NCBI GenBank assembly: GCA_009617715.1
Contig: VTFK01000023.1
Location: forward strand, 1,240,001 to 1,304,000
Length of the DNA stretch: 64,000 nt
Source of the DNA: Plectrocnemia conspersa
Taxonomy: Eukaryota; Arthropoda; Insecta; Trichoptera; Polycentropodidae
Direction: 5' to 3'
In this document: positions 43,831-54,939 of the stretch, in pieces
Layout: each line of letters begins with the position of its first letter
How positions within the stretch are numbered: the first letter of the stretch is position 1
The notes under the pieces: model-generated
What the model was told of the DNA's origin: nothing
What the model saw: the letters and a program-made list of their open reading frames with translations, nothing else
Databases searched by the model: none
Translations under genes and position numbers: made by a program

Positions 43831-45400
43831 TTGTGCGACGATAATAATAAAAATAACAGTTATCATTTATTATTGTTTTAATAGATACATTACTATAACC
43901 ACATATTTTTATATTGAAATAAATAAATGTAAATGTGGATATCTCGTGAATTGTTAACGATATCGAATATACATATATAAAAAACGTGATGAAAAAAATA
44001 TTGTATGGTTTCTCTATTATTCAATAGAAAGAGCTTATTTTTCTTTTCATTGTAATATTTTTTATAGCATTAAAGGTTTATTTTTACCTTATGTTTTTAA
44101 TTTATAAGTAAATAATTAATTAATTACTATTATTATGTTATTCTGTAGCAATAAAAATACTATTAATTTAAAATTATTTAAAAAACTTTATCTGAAAATT
44201 TCTAAGTTAACGCAACGTATTATTTAAATAATATTAAGTGATTATCAAAATGGGTTTAATTGTTATTCTTTATTTCAAAGTATGCGTATAGTAAAAATAC
44301 TTTCTTAGAAAAGCTTTTATGCCTGTCATTAAAAGTGTACAGAAAAATAAAAAATATTATCGGAGCAATACATAAATAAAACACGAAAAATAATTCGACA
44401 TAATAAAAGCAGAACAGGTTTTGATGGTGAAAATAAATAATCACTGTAAATACAATAGTCACGTTAATTACATTACAACCGTTTTATATAAAATAAGATT
44501 CTGCAATAAAAATACATACAGAAACAAATCACAAGAATTAGTAATTTTTAAGTATCCACCTTTTTAGAAAGATGTCCAGACCTATCAGTAAAATGAGATA
44601 TTCAATGTGTATTATAAGCATATTGAACATAAGTAGTCTAATGAAATATTAAATGCTGCATTCTGACTGTGATTATTGAACACAGTATAGATAACTATAT
44701 AAATAACAATTGTATAAATGGCTCAGAATTTTTATTATTTTTTTTGAAATGTATAATGAGTGGACATTGAAAAAGCAAATTATACTTACAGATATTAATT
44801 TGAAAGATTAGTAAATCGATTTTTTCATTAGGGATGTGGTGTCAGTTTTATTAAGTTATGTTCCTTGAATGTCGGTAATCATATTATGCTGCTGAAGAAT
44901 TATAAACGCAACAGTTCAATTTTAAAATTTGTTTTTTAACATATATTTATAAAAATCTTGTTTCTAAATAGGTATTTGAAATGTAATTTACAAACATATT
45001 TAAGGTTTTAAATATAAGTAATATTTATAAAAGTTTATAAAAGAAATTTATTGGTTTTAAAGATAATGCTAGGCACATAACATTCGTTATAGAAATTGAC
45101 GAGGTTTTTAACTTAATTTTTCCATAATTATTTATTAAATTTTGTTAATTTATTTTACATATTTATTATATATTATTAGGCTTTTGTGGATTTTTTATAT
45201 CAATACAGAGGCTTTCAATATCTTCTATAAAATATATTTGGTATACTTTTGTATAAAAATAATTTACAAAAGTATATTTTTTTATATAAAAATAATGTTA
45301 TTATCTATGATTTAATCAGTTATATATGTAAATGTATAATAATTATATTATTTATAAATATATAACTATTTTGGGTACCTCAAAACAGTGAAAGATCAAC
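43831..45400. other. AT-rich desert
   Basis: AT-rich with no recognisable gene, element or structured repeat. Confidence 0.5.
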
Positions 45401-45418
45401 CGCCGTACATGTACGGCG
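45401..45418. repeat. perfect 18-bp palindrome
   Basis: CGCCGTACATGTACGGCG is its own reverse complement. It is GC-rich and isolated in AT-rich DNA, followed by ATACTCCTCGAAGGG. Possible dimeric factor site or a trace of an element end. Confidence 0.9.
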
Positions 45419-45754
45419 ATACTCCTCGAAGGGTTGAAGACGAGAATTTAAATATGCAATATATAAAATATTTGTTCTATAAAACGGATTGTTTGTGAAT
45501 TACTGTCGGACAGATTTTGTGCATTATTAAGCACATTATGAATAACTCGACAACAATTTACCTTATATTTATGAAACAGAGTATTTATTTAAATGTACAT
45601 ATCTCTCAAAATAATTCTGTGTAATGGAAAATATGAAATTGAAGGAACAATTCTGACTATTCGCATCAAATTAATTTAATTAAGAAATTCGCCTTACCAG
45701 TGTTTTTCACTCAATAAATTATCTTATAATAAATCTTAATTTATTAATGTTTAT
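45419..45754. other. unassigned
   Basis: AT-rich with no recognised feature. Confidence 0.4.
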
Positions 45755-46015
45755 TTCTTGAGAATTCTCATAAAATATTTTTCTCAAAAAAATAAATTTT
45801 AACGATTTTTTTACTTATTTAAAACAGCTACTGAAATTTTTAAAACAAGTAATAGTTATAATCTGCTAAATTAACAGCAGTATTCAGTGCAGGTAGTAAG
45901 AAAAGAGACAGGGATTTTTGATCAGCGATTTGAAAACATTGTTTGATAATATTTAGGATCTTATAGCCGACACTAAAAATTATGATAGTGAAAATTTTGT
46001 TCCAATACTTTTAAT
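45755..46015 (-). repeat. repeat C, copy 6 (minus strand)
   Basis: Reverse complement gives AAAAATCCCTGTCTCTTTTC then TTACTACCTGCACTGAATAC and AAATTTCAGTAGCTG, ending in AAAATATTTTATGAGAATTC. The order matches copies 1-5. The only copy in this orientation. Confidence 0.75.
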
Positions 46016-46725
46016 AAAATTTAATAATGTATAATGATTACATTATTAAGTTTTTTTCAAGGATTCGTTCGACAAATAAATAAAACAAGAGTAAATGTTT
46101 TCATGTAAATGCTACAATATATAAATCACACGATAAGATGTTTTAATTTTTTTTAAATACCAGGAATAAATTTAATTTCTTTTAAATACCAGGAATTTTT
46201 AAATATCTATTAAATATTTTAGTCAAAATTTCATTATTATTTATTATAAGAATTTGTAATAAATTATTATTGCTATAATTATGTATTTGTATTTTATTTA
46301 TTAACGCACACTGTTGTACAATAAATCATTAAAAATATTTCCACGTACAAAGATATTGTATATATGTAATATTATAAATACAGGTGTATCACATATATTT
46401 TTTATGACTCAGGAATCAATTTTTGAGAAATGTAAAACATAAAGAAACGAGAAGCATCATTATTATTATACCGTTTCAATTGTATGTTACAAAAAAAAAA
46501 CACTATCTATGGTAAAGTGTAAATAGATAATATATGAAATAAAATAAAATAGGATAAGATACATATAATAAAAATCAGCAAAAAACATTAGATCTTTGTA
46601 AGTGTAAAACTCAATTAATTAAATTGGACGCAAAAACCTAAATTGTGATATAATAGCTCATTATATTAAAATTTTCAATACGTAATATGTAGTACTTAGT
46701 TTGATTTTAAATTTAAACCACTATA
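46016..46725. other. AT-rich, with small tandem duplication
   Basis: TTTTAAATACCAGGAAT is duplicated at about 46150 and 46180. Otherwise AT-rich and unassigned. Confidence 0.45.
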
Positions 46726-46905
46726 TGTATCCGTGAGATTAAGAAAATCTAGTTAAATCGATCGGAATTATAATTATATCATCATCACTAATTATGATCT
46801 CCCAGATACGATAGAAATTTAAAACACTAATGTTCATGTGAGATTCGAACCCAGGTCTTTCAAGTCAATAGTCAGCGACTTATACCAATCGTCTATTTTT
46901 GTTTC
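46726..46905 (-). repeat. SINE-B, copy 3 (best preserved tRNA head)
   Basis: Read on the minus strand: GATTGGTATAAGTCGCTGAC (A-box-like, about 46890-46871), then CTGGGTTCGAATCTC containing a B box (GGTTCGAATCT, 46851-46841), followed by a body with GTGATGATGATATAATTATA and GATCGATTTAACTAGATTTT, ending in TTAATCTCACGGATAC. A and B boxes at tRNA-like spacing mark a tRNA-derived SINE of about 180 bp. The acceptor stem does not fold, so it is not a tRNA gene. Confidence 0.8.
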
Positions 46906-47605
46906 TAATACCAAAAGACTAAAACTATCATGCCTTGAATTTGTGAATATTATAATGTTTGAACTTAAGCTCCAAGGACATTTAAAAATTTGCAATGTTT
47001 TTAATAAGATTCTCAAAGTTTAATTCTAAATATAATTATTTTTTAGATACATTAAAACTAATTATTACACAAAAAGGTTTTAATTTATTTAAATTAAAAT
47101 CCATACTTTAATGTTTAAAGTTATTTACACGGATAGCAATACTCAAAATCTAAAAGTTTTACTAAAGGATAAAATGAATTTTAAAAATTGTAACCTCAAA
47201 GTTTTAAATCTCAAAAAGTAAGTTTAAGGCTTAGAGCGCAAAAGGCCATACTTTTAAAGGGGAATCTTCTTTATGCAAGCAAAATTCTTCATCTCCTTTA
47301 TGACATTTTATCGTCCATCATTTTTGAGTTTTCATTCTCATAATAATAATAGCAAAACACTGCAATTTAAGATTAGTTGTAAAATATTGCGATAATCAAT
47401 ATAGAGTAAGTGATTTTATTTTGTTATTATTATTATAATTATCATTAAAACGAAGACTCATGCTGTTATTTTATTGACATCAAAATAAAAGCACTTAAAG
47501 CGATCATTAAAATAAAATTTTTTCCCCCGTACTATAGAATTGGTAAATATTGTGTTCCATCTTTTTCTTTTATAATCTTAATTCATGTAAATTTTAGTTT
47601 TGCGT
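46906..47605. other. AT-rich unassigned sequence
   Basis: AT-rich with no recognised feature. Confidence 0.5.
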
Positions 47606-48055
47606 TATTTTTTTTATCTTTTTCATTTGGACCTTCTCGTGAAAATTTCGTATCTACATATATTGTACAAAATTTAAATACGCATACACACACGCGCCTA
47701 TAAAGAGATACTCGGTGGAGATTTTGCGGCGTATCCCCATTCTTGTGTTTGTGTATGTGTGCGCGTGTAAAAGGAAACGCGCGTGTCGGGGTCACATAAA
47801 GGGTGTAATAAGGTGCCCGGGCCGACATTGTAATATGTTATATCGACTCGCCACAGTGTCTCTCTGGAAACGGGCTCGTAGTACGCATGCCCGGTCCGGG
47901 CCGTAGAGGGTCTACGCCTCGCCCTCGCACGGTCAAGCTGCGTGTGTGTACCGCCGCCGTAGACCCTCATAGAGCCCGTTAAACGGGGTGACCATCGATT
48001 GCAGATGGGACTGTATATATTTTTAATACATACAGTCTCACAGGGAAACTCATTA
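47606..48055. promoter_or_regulatory. GC-rich island 16 (putative regulatory)
   Basis: GC-rich block with short (CA)n and (GT)n tracts, GGTGCCCGGGCCGACATTG near 47812 and a (CCG)-rich patch near 47950. A 145-codon minus frame (47698-48135) runs from the adjoining SINE-A into this island. Its start GATGARTRNLRVTSLRRYG is the translated tRNA-like head of the SINE, so it is spurious. Confidence 0.35.
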
Positions 48056-48059
48056 AGGA

Positions 48060-48380
48060 CGGAATAGTGTAGTCCGTAACGTCTCAGACTAGTAACTCTG
48101 AGGTTACGGGTTCGAGCCCCAGTAGCGCCACTCAAATTTTTATTTATAAAAAATGCGCTATTATAAAAAAAACCGATCCTAGCTGCAGTGACGTCTATTG
48201 ATTATAAATTATATTATTAATTACACACAATAATTTATAATTATTATTATAGATGTCACCGATTCTCAGACATCGTCTGGTGGTTAATACTTACTTGTAA
48301 ATATTCATTATATCTGATTGACTTACTTTGTTGGTACATATTTACCCATTGTAACGCATTGGGCTTATGCCTGTCAAGTT
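48060..48380 (+). repeat. SINE-A, copy 3 (best preserved)
   Basis: tRNA-derived head: A-box-like TAGTGTAGTCCG (48065-48076), an arm CTCAGACTAGTAACTCTGAG whose CTCAGA and TCTGAG ends pair, and a perfect B box GGTTCGAGCCC (48109-48119). Body: CTCAAATTTTTATTTATAAA, GCGCTATTATAAAAA, AGCTGCAGTGACGTCTATTG, a GATGTCACCGATTCTCAGAC block, and tail TATCTGATTGACTTACTTTG. Length about 320 bp. It abuts LINE reverse-transcriptase sequence, so it may have inserted next to or into an older LINE. Confidence 0.9.
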
Positions 48381-48384
48381 ACAG

Positions 48385-48965
48385 CGGAAGATTTATTAAA
48401 AAAAATAATATGTGGTTGATAGAAGAGCTAAAAATATGGTGGCATATTTATATTATTTGACTAGAATTGGCCGCCGTCAGTAGTGACCGATGAGCTTGTA
48501 TATTTTTAACAAATATTTAACTGACTCTGGAGTACCGCAGAGATTGAATTTAGGTCCTCTGCTATTATATCTCCAAATTAATGACATTAATGTGGCAATT
48601 TAGAACTCAGAATATGCATTATATGTTGATAACCTAAAATTGTTTCGGAGTATTTATAAATGTGACTATCTTTACAAAAAGACATGGAGCCACTAGGAAG
48701 GTGATCAATCGACAATTGTTTACTTTTTAAGTGTTACCATTGTTTTGCCTGTTGAAATTTCCTTAAAGTTTAAGCAAAAGTGGAGATTTGGAGTGATCAG
48801 GGATGGAGATTTAGTATGCATGTTGATGATGTTGATTTACCATTTTATTAGCGATTCGCATATTGTATGATATAATTCATTGAAATCTCAGGGTAACGTA
48901 TACACAATTAAGCAATTTTTAAAGTTTTGATGGGATGATGTTGTCAATTTGACTATGTACGGTGA
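48385..48965 (+). pseudogene. LINE reverse transcriptase fragment (Jockey/I-like)
   Basis: Translation gives YLTDSGVPQRLNLGPLLLYL near 48514-48575 (the GVPQGSxLGPLLF motif), QINDINVAI near 48576-48602 and ALYVDNLKLFRSIY near 48616-48660, where the catalytic YADD has become YVDN. After frameshifts, VIRDGDLVCML near 48797-48830 fits the LGVxxDxxL block that follows the catalytic core. Order and spacing are good. Loss of an aspartate and several stops make it inactive. Confidence 0.85.
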
Positions 48966-48974
48966 TATTTAGCT

Positions 48975-49060
48975 GCAAGCAAGCTCTCTAGAGAGTCGCG
49001 ATCGCGTCCCTAATCTTGACCGTGGCGGCCAGGACGTATGCATTTAATAACGCTACTATT
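48975..49060. promoter_or_regulatory. small GC-rich block with two adjacent palindromes
   Basis: CTCTCTAGAGAG (48984-48995) and CGCGATCGCG (48997-49006) are exact palindromes one base apart, followed by GACCGTGGCGGCCAGG. No element context. Possibly a remnant of a GC-rich island. Confidence 0.4.
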
Positions 49061-49389
49061 TAACAAGCCATATATCTTTTCAAAGATTGCCAAACACAAA
49101 GATGTTTTTGGCGATAGCTATCAAAAGCAGGGATGGCATTTTTGTGAGGGGGGGGGGGCAGAAGAAGAATTTGTCACTCTTTAATTTTGCCAATAAAATG
49201 CATGTCATTTAATGAAATAATATGAATATTAATGTAATCGAAATATAATATTAGACTGACCAACTTTTGTCGTCGTCCTCTGGATAAAATCTGAAAAGAC
49301 AACCCTGATTCTAAGAAATAAATTCTCGGGTTATCCTTCAAAGAAAATAAAAAAAATTGCTTTGAATCTATCCCGAAAATATTTGTATC
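49061..49389. other. unassigned, with G11 homopolymer
   Basis: A run of 11 G (49148-49158) stands out in AT-rich DNA. Otherwise no feature. Confidence 0.5.
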
Positions 49390-49885
49390 GGAATATATTT
49401 TTACCAGTGAAAAAATAATTTGCAGGTGCTATTAAAATTATATGCTATCAACTTTTTCATACGTAAGAATATATATTTATTTAACTGAAATGTATAATAT
49501 TTATATATTACAGTGAATGTGTATTTTATATTTTCACTATTAAAGTTTAAATGCATTTTTACCAGTAGGTATATATATTTTTACTAGCTAAAATAAAATT
49601 TAACTGATTTTTTCTGGTAAATATATATTTTTACTAGTGAAAATATAATTTATCTGGCAAGTGATAGTGAAATAATATGATATCAACTTTTTCATTTGTA
49701 ATAATACATACATTTACATACAGATCAGTATTTTTCAGTGAAGTTATATTTTCTCTAGTAAAGTCCAAATACAATTTCACCAGTAGATATTAGCGAAAAT
49801 ATGATTTAACTGATAGGCGCTAGTGAAATTTTATGCTGCTCTAAAAGGTCAGTGAATTTCACAGTTGCGAGACATACATTTGTTA
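49390..49885 (+). repeat. tandem duplication, about 233-bp period, built of ACTAGTGAAAAT-like motifs
   Basis: CTATCAACTTTTTCAT at about 49446 recurs as ATATCAACTTTTTCAT at about 49679. Flanking blocks are parallel (ACAGTGAATG / TCAGTGAAGT, TTTTTACCAGTAGGTATA / TTTCACCAGTAGATAT). Within each unit, short quasi-palindromic words such as TTTTTACTAGTGAAAATA and ATTTAACTGATAGG recur many times. Degenerate satellite-like DNA or the repetitive interior of a transposon. Confidence 0.75.
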
Positions 49886-50086
49886 TTCAAACCTTTCAAA
49901 CCTAACCTACACGAATTAACCAAACTTAACTTGCTCAATGAAAGTAATTATTGTATTAAAATATGCTAACTATCATTACCGATATTATTACGAACTTATG
50001 ATATTGGTCAAAGTGTATTTAAACCGAATTTTGGTCAATAAGAAAAAAATAAATAAAAACAAACATCACTTAAAAACTCCGTCGCG

Positions 50087-50350
50087 ACCAACACGATTTT
50101 GTTGCTTTTGACGTGGATTTTTGACTAAAGAGATAATTGTTTTCTGCGCTTACCTATTGTTAAAAATTTGGTTGAGATATGCTTTATTTAATTCTCATTT
50201 ATTGTGAGTCATAAAATTACTATAAACAGTTTTAATATGAAGCGCTTTCACTGCGATGTAAGCGGCACAATTTTATTGCTTTTAACGTAGATTTTTTAAT
50301 TCTGAGAAAAAATATTTGTTTTTTGCGCTTTTCTATTGGTCATAATTCAA
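50087..50350 (+). repeat. direct repeat pair, 174-bp period
   Basis: CACGATTTTGTTGCTTTTGA (50092) is echoed by CACAATTTTATTGCTTTTAA (50266). Similarity continues through TTTTCTGCGCTTACCTATTG / TTTTTTGCGCTTTTCTATTG. The flanking 49886-50086 has TTCAAACCTAACCTACACGA near 49898 and is otherwise unassigned. Confidence 0.75.
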
Positions 50351-50429
50351 TACACAGGCATTTATATTTGATTGATGTATCAGTTCAATTACAAAAATAC
50401 ATATTTAAATTGTTATTCAAAGGTGATAT

Positions 50430-50790
50430 TAAGACAAAATCCTTTGTTTTGCTTTAAAGGTGTCCCACTTGCATTGATAGTCACCCTGTTCTGCGAGAAC
50501 GAGGGTTAGGGCGAGGAGGCCGAGGCAGAGTGGGGTCCAGCGGTCACTGCGCCGAGCCTGGCGTATTGATTTGTTGTATTGCACCCTACGAACTCTACAC
50601 AAGCTACATGTACTATACATACTACCTAGTACACCCACTCCGAAAGGGATCTTTCATACTTCCATAGGAACAGTCACGTCACTCTCCCTTTACCTCGCGG
50701 AGAACGCCTATACCTTTGTACGTGGCTTATATGTTATACATCCATGCCTTATAATATTTATGATACATTTTAGGGTCGTATTTGTGTAAC
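50430..50790. promoter_or_regulatory. GC-rich island 17 (putative regulatory)
   Basis: Low-repeat block with GAGGCCGAGGCAGAGTGGGG near 50516 and CACTCCGAAAGGGATC near 50635. Frames of 69 (minus) and 72 (plus) codons are unrecognised. Confidence 0.35.
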
Positions 50791-51690
50791 ATGTGCCTAA
50801 AGTGAAAATTTTCAAGCTTAGAAAATCTGTGGATTTACGTATTTCAGCGCGGGTTTTAATGTGGTATCGGTGTCAAAGAGATTTCGAAGAAATGTGATAT
50901 TACTTAGTTAATGTATGATATTTTATATTCAGATCTAATTATGCCAAGTGAGCGAAATTATTTTTATACCTTGTTTCACTGCTTTAAAGAGAGATATGAT
51001 TTGTAGCAATATTTTTATATTTTACTATGAAATATATATCTAATTACCTCATCATTTCAAAAGTATAATATATAAATCATATTTTATTTTTTTCATTGTA
51101 TAAACAATATAATATTCATTATAAAATTATTCTCAAATTGAATACCTTAATTTACTGCTACTAATTTAGAGTCCTTTTCATGTTTAACATTTTTTAAACG
51201 TTCAAAAATCAATAAAGTCAACAATAATTTGCAAGCAAATTTTAAAACAAACAGAGCCGCGGCAAAAAACTACAATCTGTCCCTTTGAATAATAATGCTT
51301 ATTGTAAAAGTCCTACCTAGAAATTGGGTGCTTTTGAGGGCAATGTTCCGCTCCTTTTATTTTTTTTAATTCATTCCTATGTATTATTTATTTAAGTATG
51401 TTCAATATAATGTTTTTATTTTTATCATATTTATATTAAAGCATTTTTCATAAGGCAAAATAAATGAAAAACAAACAAACAAATCCATTTCACAAGAAAT
51501 TTATATATAGAACTTAGTACACTAGATTAATTTAATACCATTTTATAATATAATGGAAAATAAAATATAAAAAACAAAATATACACATTCATTAACGTTT
51601 CCTTGCCAAATAAAATGTATCTTTAATTTATTAATAAATAAATAAAAATATTTTAAATGTGTGTCATTCTCATAAATAAAATATAAGTCA
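50791..51690. other. AT-rich unassigned sequence
   Basis: AT-rich with no recognisable gene or element. Confidence 0.5.
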
Positions 51691-52320
51691 CATGAATCTG
51701 AACTTTCTTATTCGCGTATCATGTAATATTTATATAGTTCTCTCTCCCCGTCAAATCGTGATTCTTTTCCTAAGCCTTCCAAAAAGCAAAAACCCTCAAA
51801 AGTCACGGTTTCACCGGGCAATCTTGGCAAATTTCACTTTCATACGTTTAAAACTTCATCCTAGCATCCACTCGCAACACGCCACTTCTATTCATAATTC
51901 AGATGTGTATATGTAGGAAAAGAATATCGGGCTATCCGCGATTTTCCTAAAATTTTCCATGGTCCCTGAATCAGCCCTGCGCACGGGCTGTTTCAGCTAG
52001 ACTTTTCAGGGGCGGATGTGACCTCTCGCTTCTAGCGTTCAATTTTCACCGTTGTAATTCCTAATGAATTTTAAAGACTCGTCTCTAGTCGGCAATCCAG
52101 TGTAAACGTGCAACGAATAACTGACTTTAAAATGCTCGCGGCGCCACGTAACGGCCACGGGTAGGGCTCGCCCCTGACGCGAACCTGATGCTTCTGCATT
52201 GATGCGATAGGGTTGATTTTTGAACTTTGAGGGTATGACACGCGTTTATGACTGTGATACATTTCGGTTTTCATTCACAAAATGTACGCTTTTCATACAT
52301 GTATTTTGAAAGGTCCATAG
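51691..52320. promoter_or_regulatory. GC-richer island 18 (putative regulatory)
   Basis: Low-repeat block. Includes CAGCCCTGCGCACGGGCTG (51972-51990), where CAGCCC and GGGCTG pair, and GGCGCCACGTAACGGCC near 52139. Frames of 74 (plus) and 67 (minus) codons are unrecognised. Confidence 0.35.
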
Positions 52321-52340
52321 CATAAAGAGAAACTTGATTT

Positions 52341-52366
52341 CAAACCCATCAGCACCTATGGGTTTG
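52341..52366. repeat. 9-bp inverted repeat hairpin
   Basis: CAAACCCAT (52341-52349) and ATGGGTTTG (52358-52366) are exact complements around CAGCACCT. Confidence 0.8.
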
Positions 52367-52429
52367 ATGCAATGTACTTTTGAGAAGTCAAATCATTAAA
52401 AAAATAGTAGCAATTCAACCTACAATTAT

Positions 52430-52810
52430 TTAATTATAAAGCCTTTGATTATCACATTATGTTTTATCGCACACAACCCTTGCCTCCAATTATTAATAAA
52501 AATGAACAACGAAATTGCATTAAATTTAAAGCAAATGTCAAATACCTGGTGGGTTTAGATCTGGACTCAAATATTAAATTGACTATGCATTTGTACCATT
52601 GAGACCCGTAAACTAATATTTAACAAAAGAAGTGAACTAACAAGCATAAATCAACTTTTAAATAATGATAATAGTATACGCTTGCTTGGTGTGGAGTAAC
52701 ACTATTTAAAAAAAAAAATCTAATTCACTCAATATATGTCGATAAAAATAATATATAACACACCATTCTATATTCACCTTGGTACTCAAAAAAACAACAT
52801 ATAGTATTAT
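52430..52810 (+). pseudogene. Jockey-clade LINE fragment (post-catalytic region)
   Basis: One frame stays open through HIMFYRTQPLPPIINKNEQR, then NCIKFKANVKYLVGLDLDSN and IKLTMHL (about 52450-52602). It corresponds to the CPPVxLNN...VKYLGLxLDxxLTWxxHI region that follows the catalytic core in Jockey elements. After a frameshift, RSELTSINQLLNNDNSIRLL and GVE (about 52629-52700) fits the KLSxxNKLLLYKxxLKPxWTYGxxLWG block. Good order and spacing. Stops make it a pseudogene. Confidence 0.85.
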
Positions 52811-53259
52811 ACCCGAGACCATAATAACTGCATAATTGGTGAATACTACAAAATCAAACTAAAATTATCAATATGATAAAATTTTAATTATATAATAAAA
52901 TGTTTAAACTGATTTTGTTTTAAACGAATTTATTTATTTTAAAATAGTTTTTGGTCCTTAGGTAATAGTTATAAATTGTATTATTCTTATTTTTACTGTC
53001 AAAAGTATGTTTCTTTAATTTATCTTGTCTTGTTCTTACTATTATTATTATTATATATTTTTAATTTAAATAAAACGTTTATAAACTAGCAACTTATTTA
53101 CAATTTTAAAGTATGTATTTTTAATTAATAAAATAAGTTTGCATACAAAAATATTAATTGGTTACATTGAGAAAGACTGATTAATTAAAAACAATAAAAT
53201 AGCAAAAGGTATTACTTTTAATTAACACCAAAATTACGCTTATGGTATTTTATTATTAC
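52811..53259. other. AT-rich unassigned sequence
   Basis: AT-rich with no recognised feature. Confidence 0.45.
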
Positions 53260-54012
53260 TAGAGTACGCCCGGGATAAGGATTCCGGTTTGTTATTGTGT
53301 GCGTTTACTGTGTGGCTCAAAACAATTTCGCTCAGAATATTTAATTTTTTTATTTTAAAAGAAAATATATGTTTATTTAACATACAAACATAGGACAATT
53401 GAAAATATATTATATAATTAAATCAGACATCATGTCATTAATTAAATATTTTTAAAATTCAAAATCTTTCACTAGAAAAAAAAAATGAAGTCTTTGCTAT
53501 TCTTAAAAAAAAAAAAGATATAAAATGGGGAACGAAATTATTCGCAGATTGTTTAATGAATCGACGACTAAATCATTAGAATCCATTGAATAAAAGCGAG
53601 ACAAAAAATTATCATTGGCGCAACGATAAAAAATAATAACTTTTTTTCCCCTTCAAAGAATAGTGTAAAAAAAACAATATACACGAAAAATAATAAACAA
53701 ATCCACGAGTAAGGAACGAATATATTTGAAGCCTTGATATCAATTCCAGATATGCCCAAGAAATTTTGTTCTCTTAAAATTTCATTTTAAAAAAAACAAC
53801 CGAGTTTAGTGAGTTACCCATGGGACAGTGGGCATATAGTTAAACCAATATCAACACAAAATTATTTAAAAAAATCACTAGAGAAGATCAAACTTTTGCC
53901 ACACTGCACTTTAATGACGAATACCAGCGTTTTTGTCCTTAAAAAGAGAAACGAGACAACGTTAATCTCTTTTCCATATATTTAACAAACCGGCATATTT
54001 ATCCCGAAAATA
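53260..54012 (+). mobile_element. unclassified DNA element with inverted termini, copy 2 (inverted relative to copy 1)
   Basis: The left end TAGAGTACGCCCGGGATAAG and TTCCGGTTTGTTATTGTGTG matches the right end of the copy at 26.2-27.1 kb in reverse complement, and GTGTGGCTCAAAACAATTTC continues the match inward. The right end AACAAACCGGCATATTTATC, CCGAAAATA is a mutated terminus. CCAGATATGCCCA and GTGGGCATAT are both kept. About 750 bp against about 870 bp in copy 1, mainly through internal deletions. The open frame of copy 1 is broken here. Confidence 0.8.
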
Positions 54013-54519
54013 CTTTTTTAAAACAATTATTTGTAGTTATTAAATGGTACTCAAAAAAATATCTTTTCTATTAAGGAATTTTTTCAACCGTATCGTTAAT
54101 GTTTTCCTATATTTAAGCTATTTAAAAATATTTTTATTAGTTGTAGATTAAAGTTAAAAAATATAGATTCATAATTAAAATTCAGTACTAATAATTATAG
54201 TTAAAATAAATCTAAAATATAGTACCTATATATTGTAGTATAATTAATATAAACAGTTAATATGCAAATAAAATATTTATTTAGAGGCTTATCTTATTAA
54301 AACATTAGTGAAAAAATCACTATGTAATTTTACTTGTCTTATCTAATTTTTTACTTATATTATCTTTATGAGAAAATCCGTATGATAAAACACATATTTT
54401 TTACTTATCATTATATTCATTATATTATAGGTAAAAATACTTGATATTAATTAATTTGCCAGCAACAAACACTCGATTAAAATACATAAAAATCTCGGCA
54501 GTGATCATTATTAAGTGTC
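54013..54519. other. AT-rich unassigned sequence
   Basis: AT-rich with no recognised feature. Confidence 0.45.
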
Positions 54520-54939
54520 AATTATTTTGCCGCGATCTTGCCCCGGGTACGGAGGGAGCGTGTTAATTTTTTAATTCAATAACCGGCACTTGGGTCCCGG
54601 GAAAACCGGCACTGTCTAATTGATAACTCGTAAAATAATTATTTTTCCGCTAGGGGAAATACGTATGCCATGAAATACGGCGCAGGGGACGTTTTTATTA
54701 TGATTTTGGTTGTAAATAAATTAAGAATTGAGAGTTACTGCTTTCATAAGTGACGCGGCAATAACTGGTCAAATTCTTTAACAATAAACTGATATTTAAT
54801 ATTGCATATATATATTTTAAAATTTAATTCAATTTCTCTCCATGATTTCACTCTACACATTTCAAGTGCGAAATTTAACGATGCGTATTTATCTGCAATA
54901 TCTCGACACTCGAATCTAAAACACAGTATGCAATGTAAA

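Noticed and set aside
48060..48130. Functional tRNA gene in the SINE-A head
   Set aside because: The acceptor stem does not pair, the anticodon loop is not seven bases, and the same head recurs with a SINE body.
47698..48135. 145-codon minus-strand frame starting with GATGARTRNLRVTSLRRYG
   Set aside because: Its start is the translated tRNA-like head of SINE-A and the rest crosses a GC-rich island. It is not a gene.
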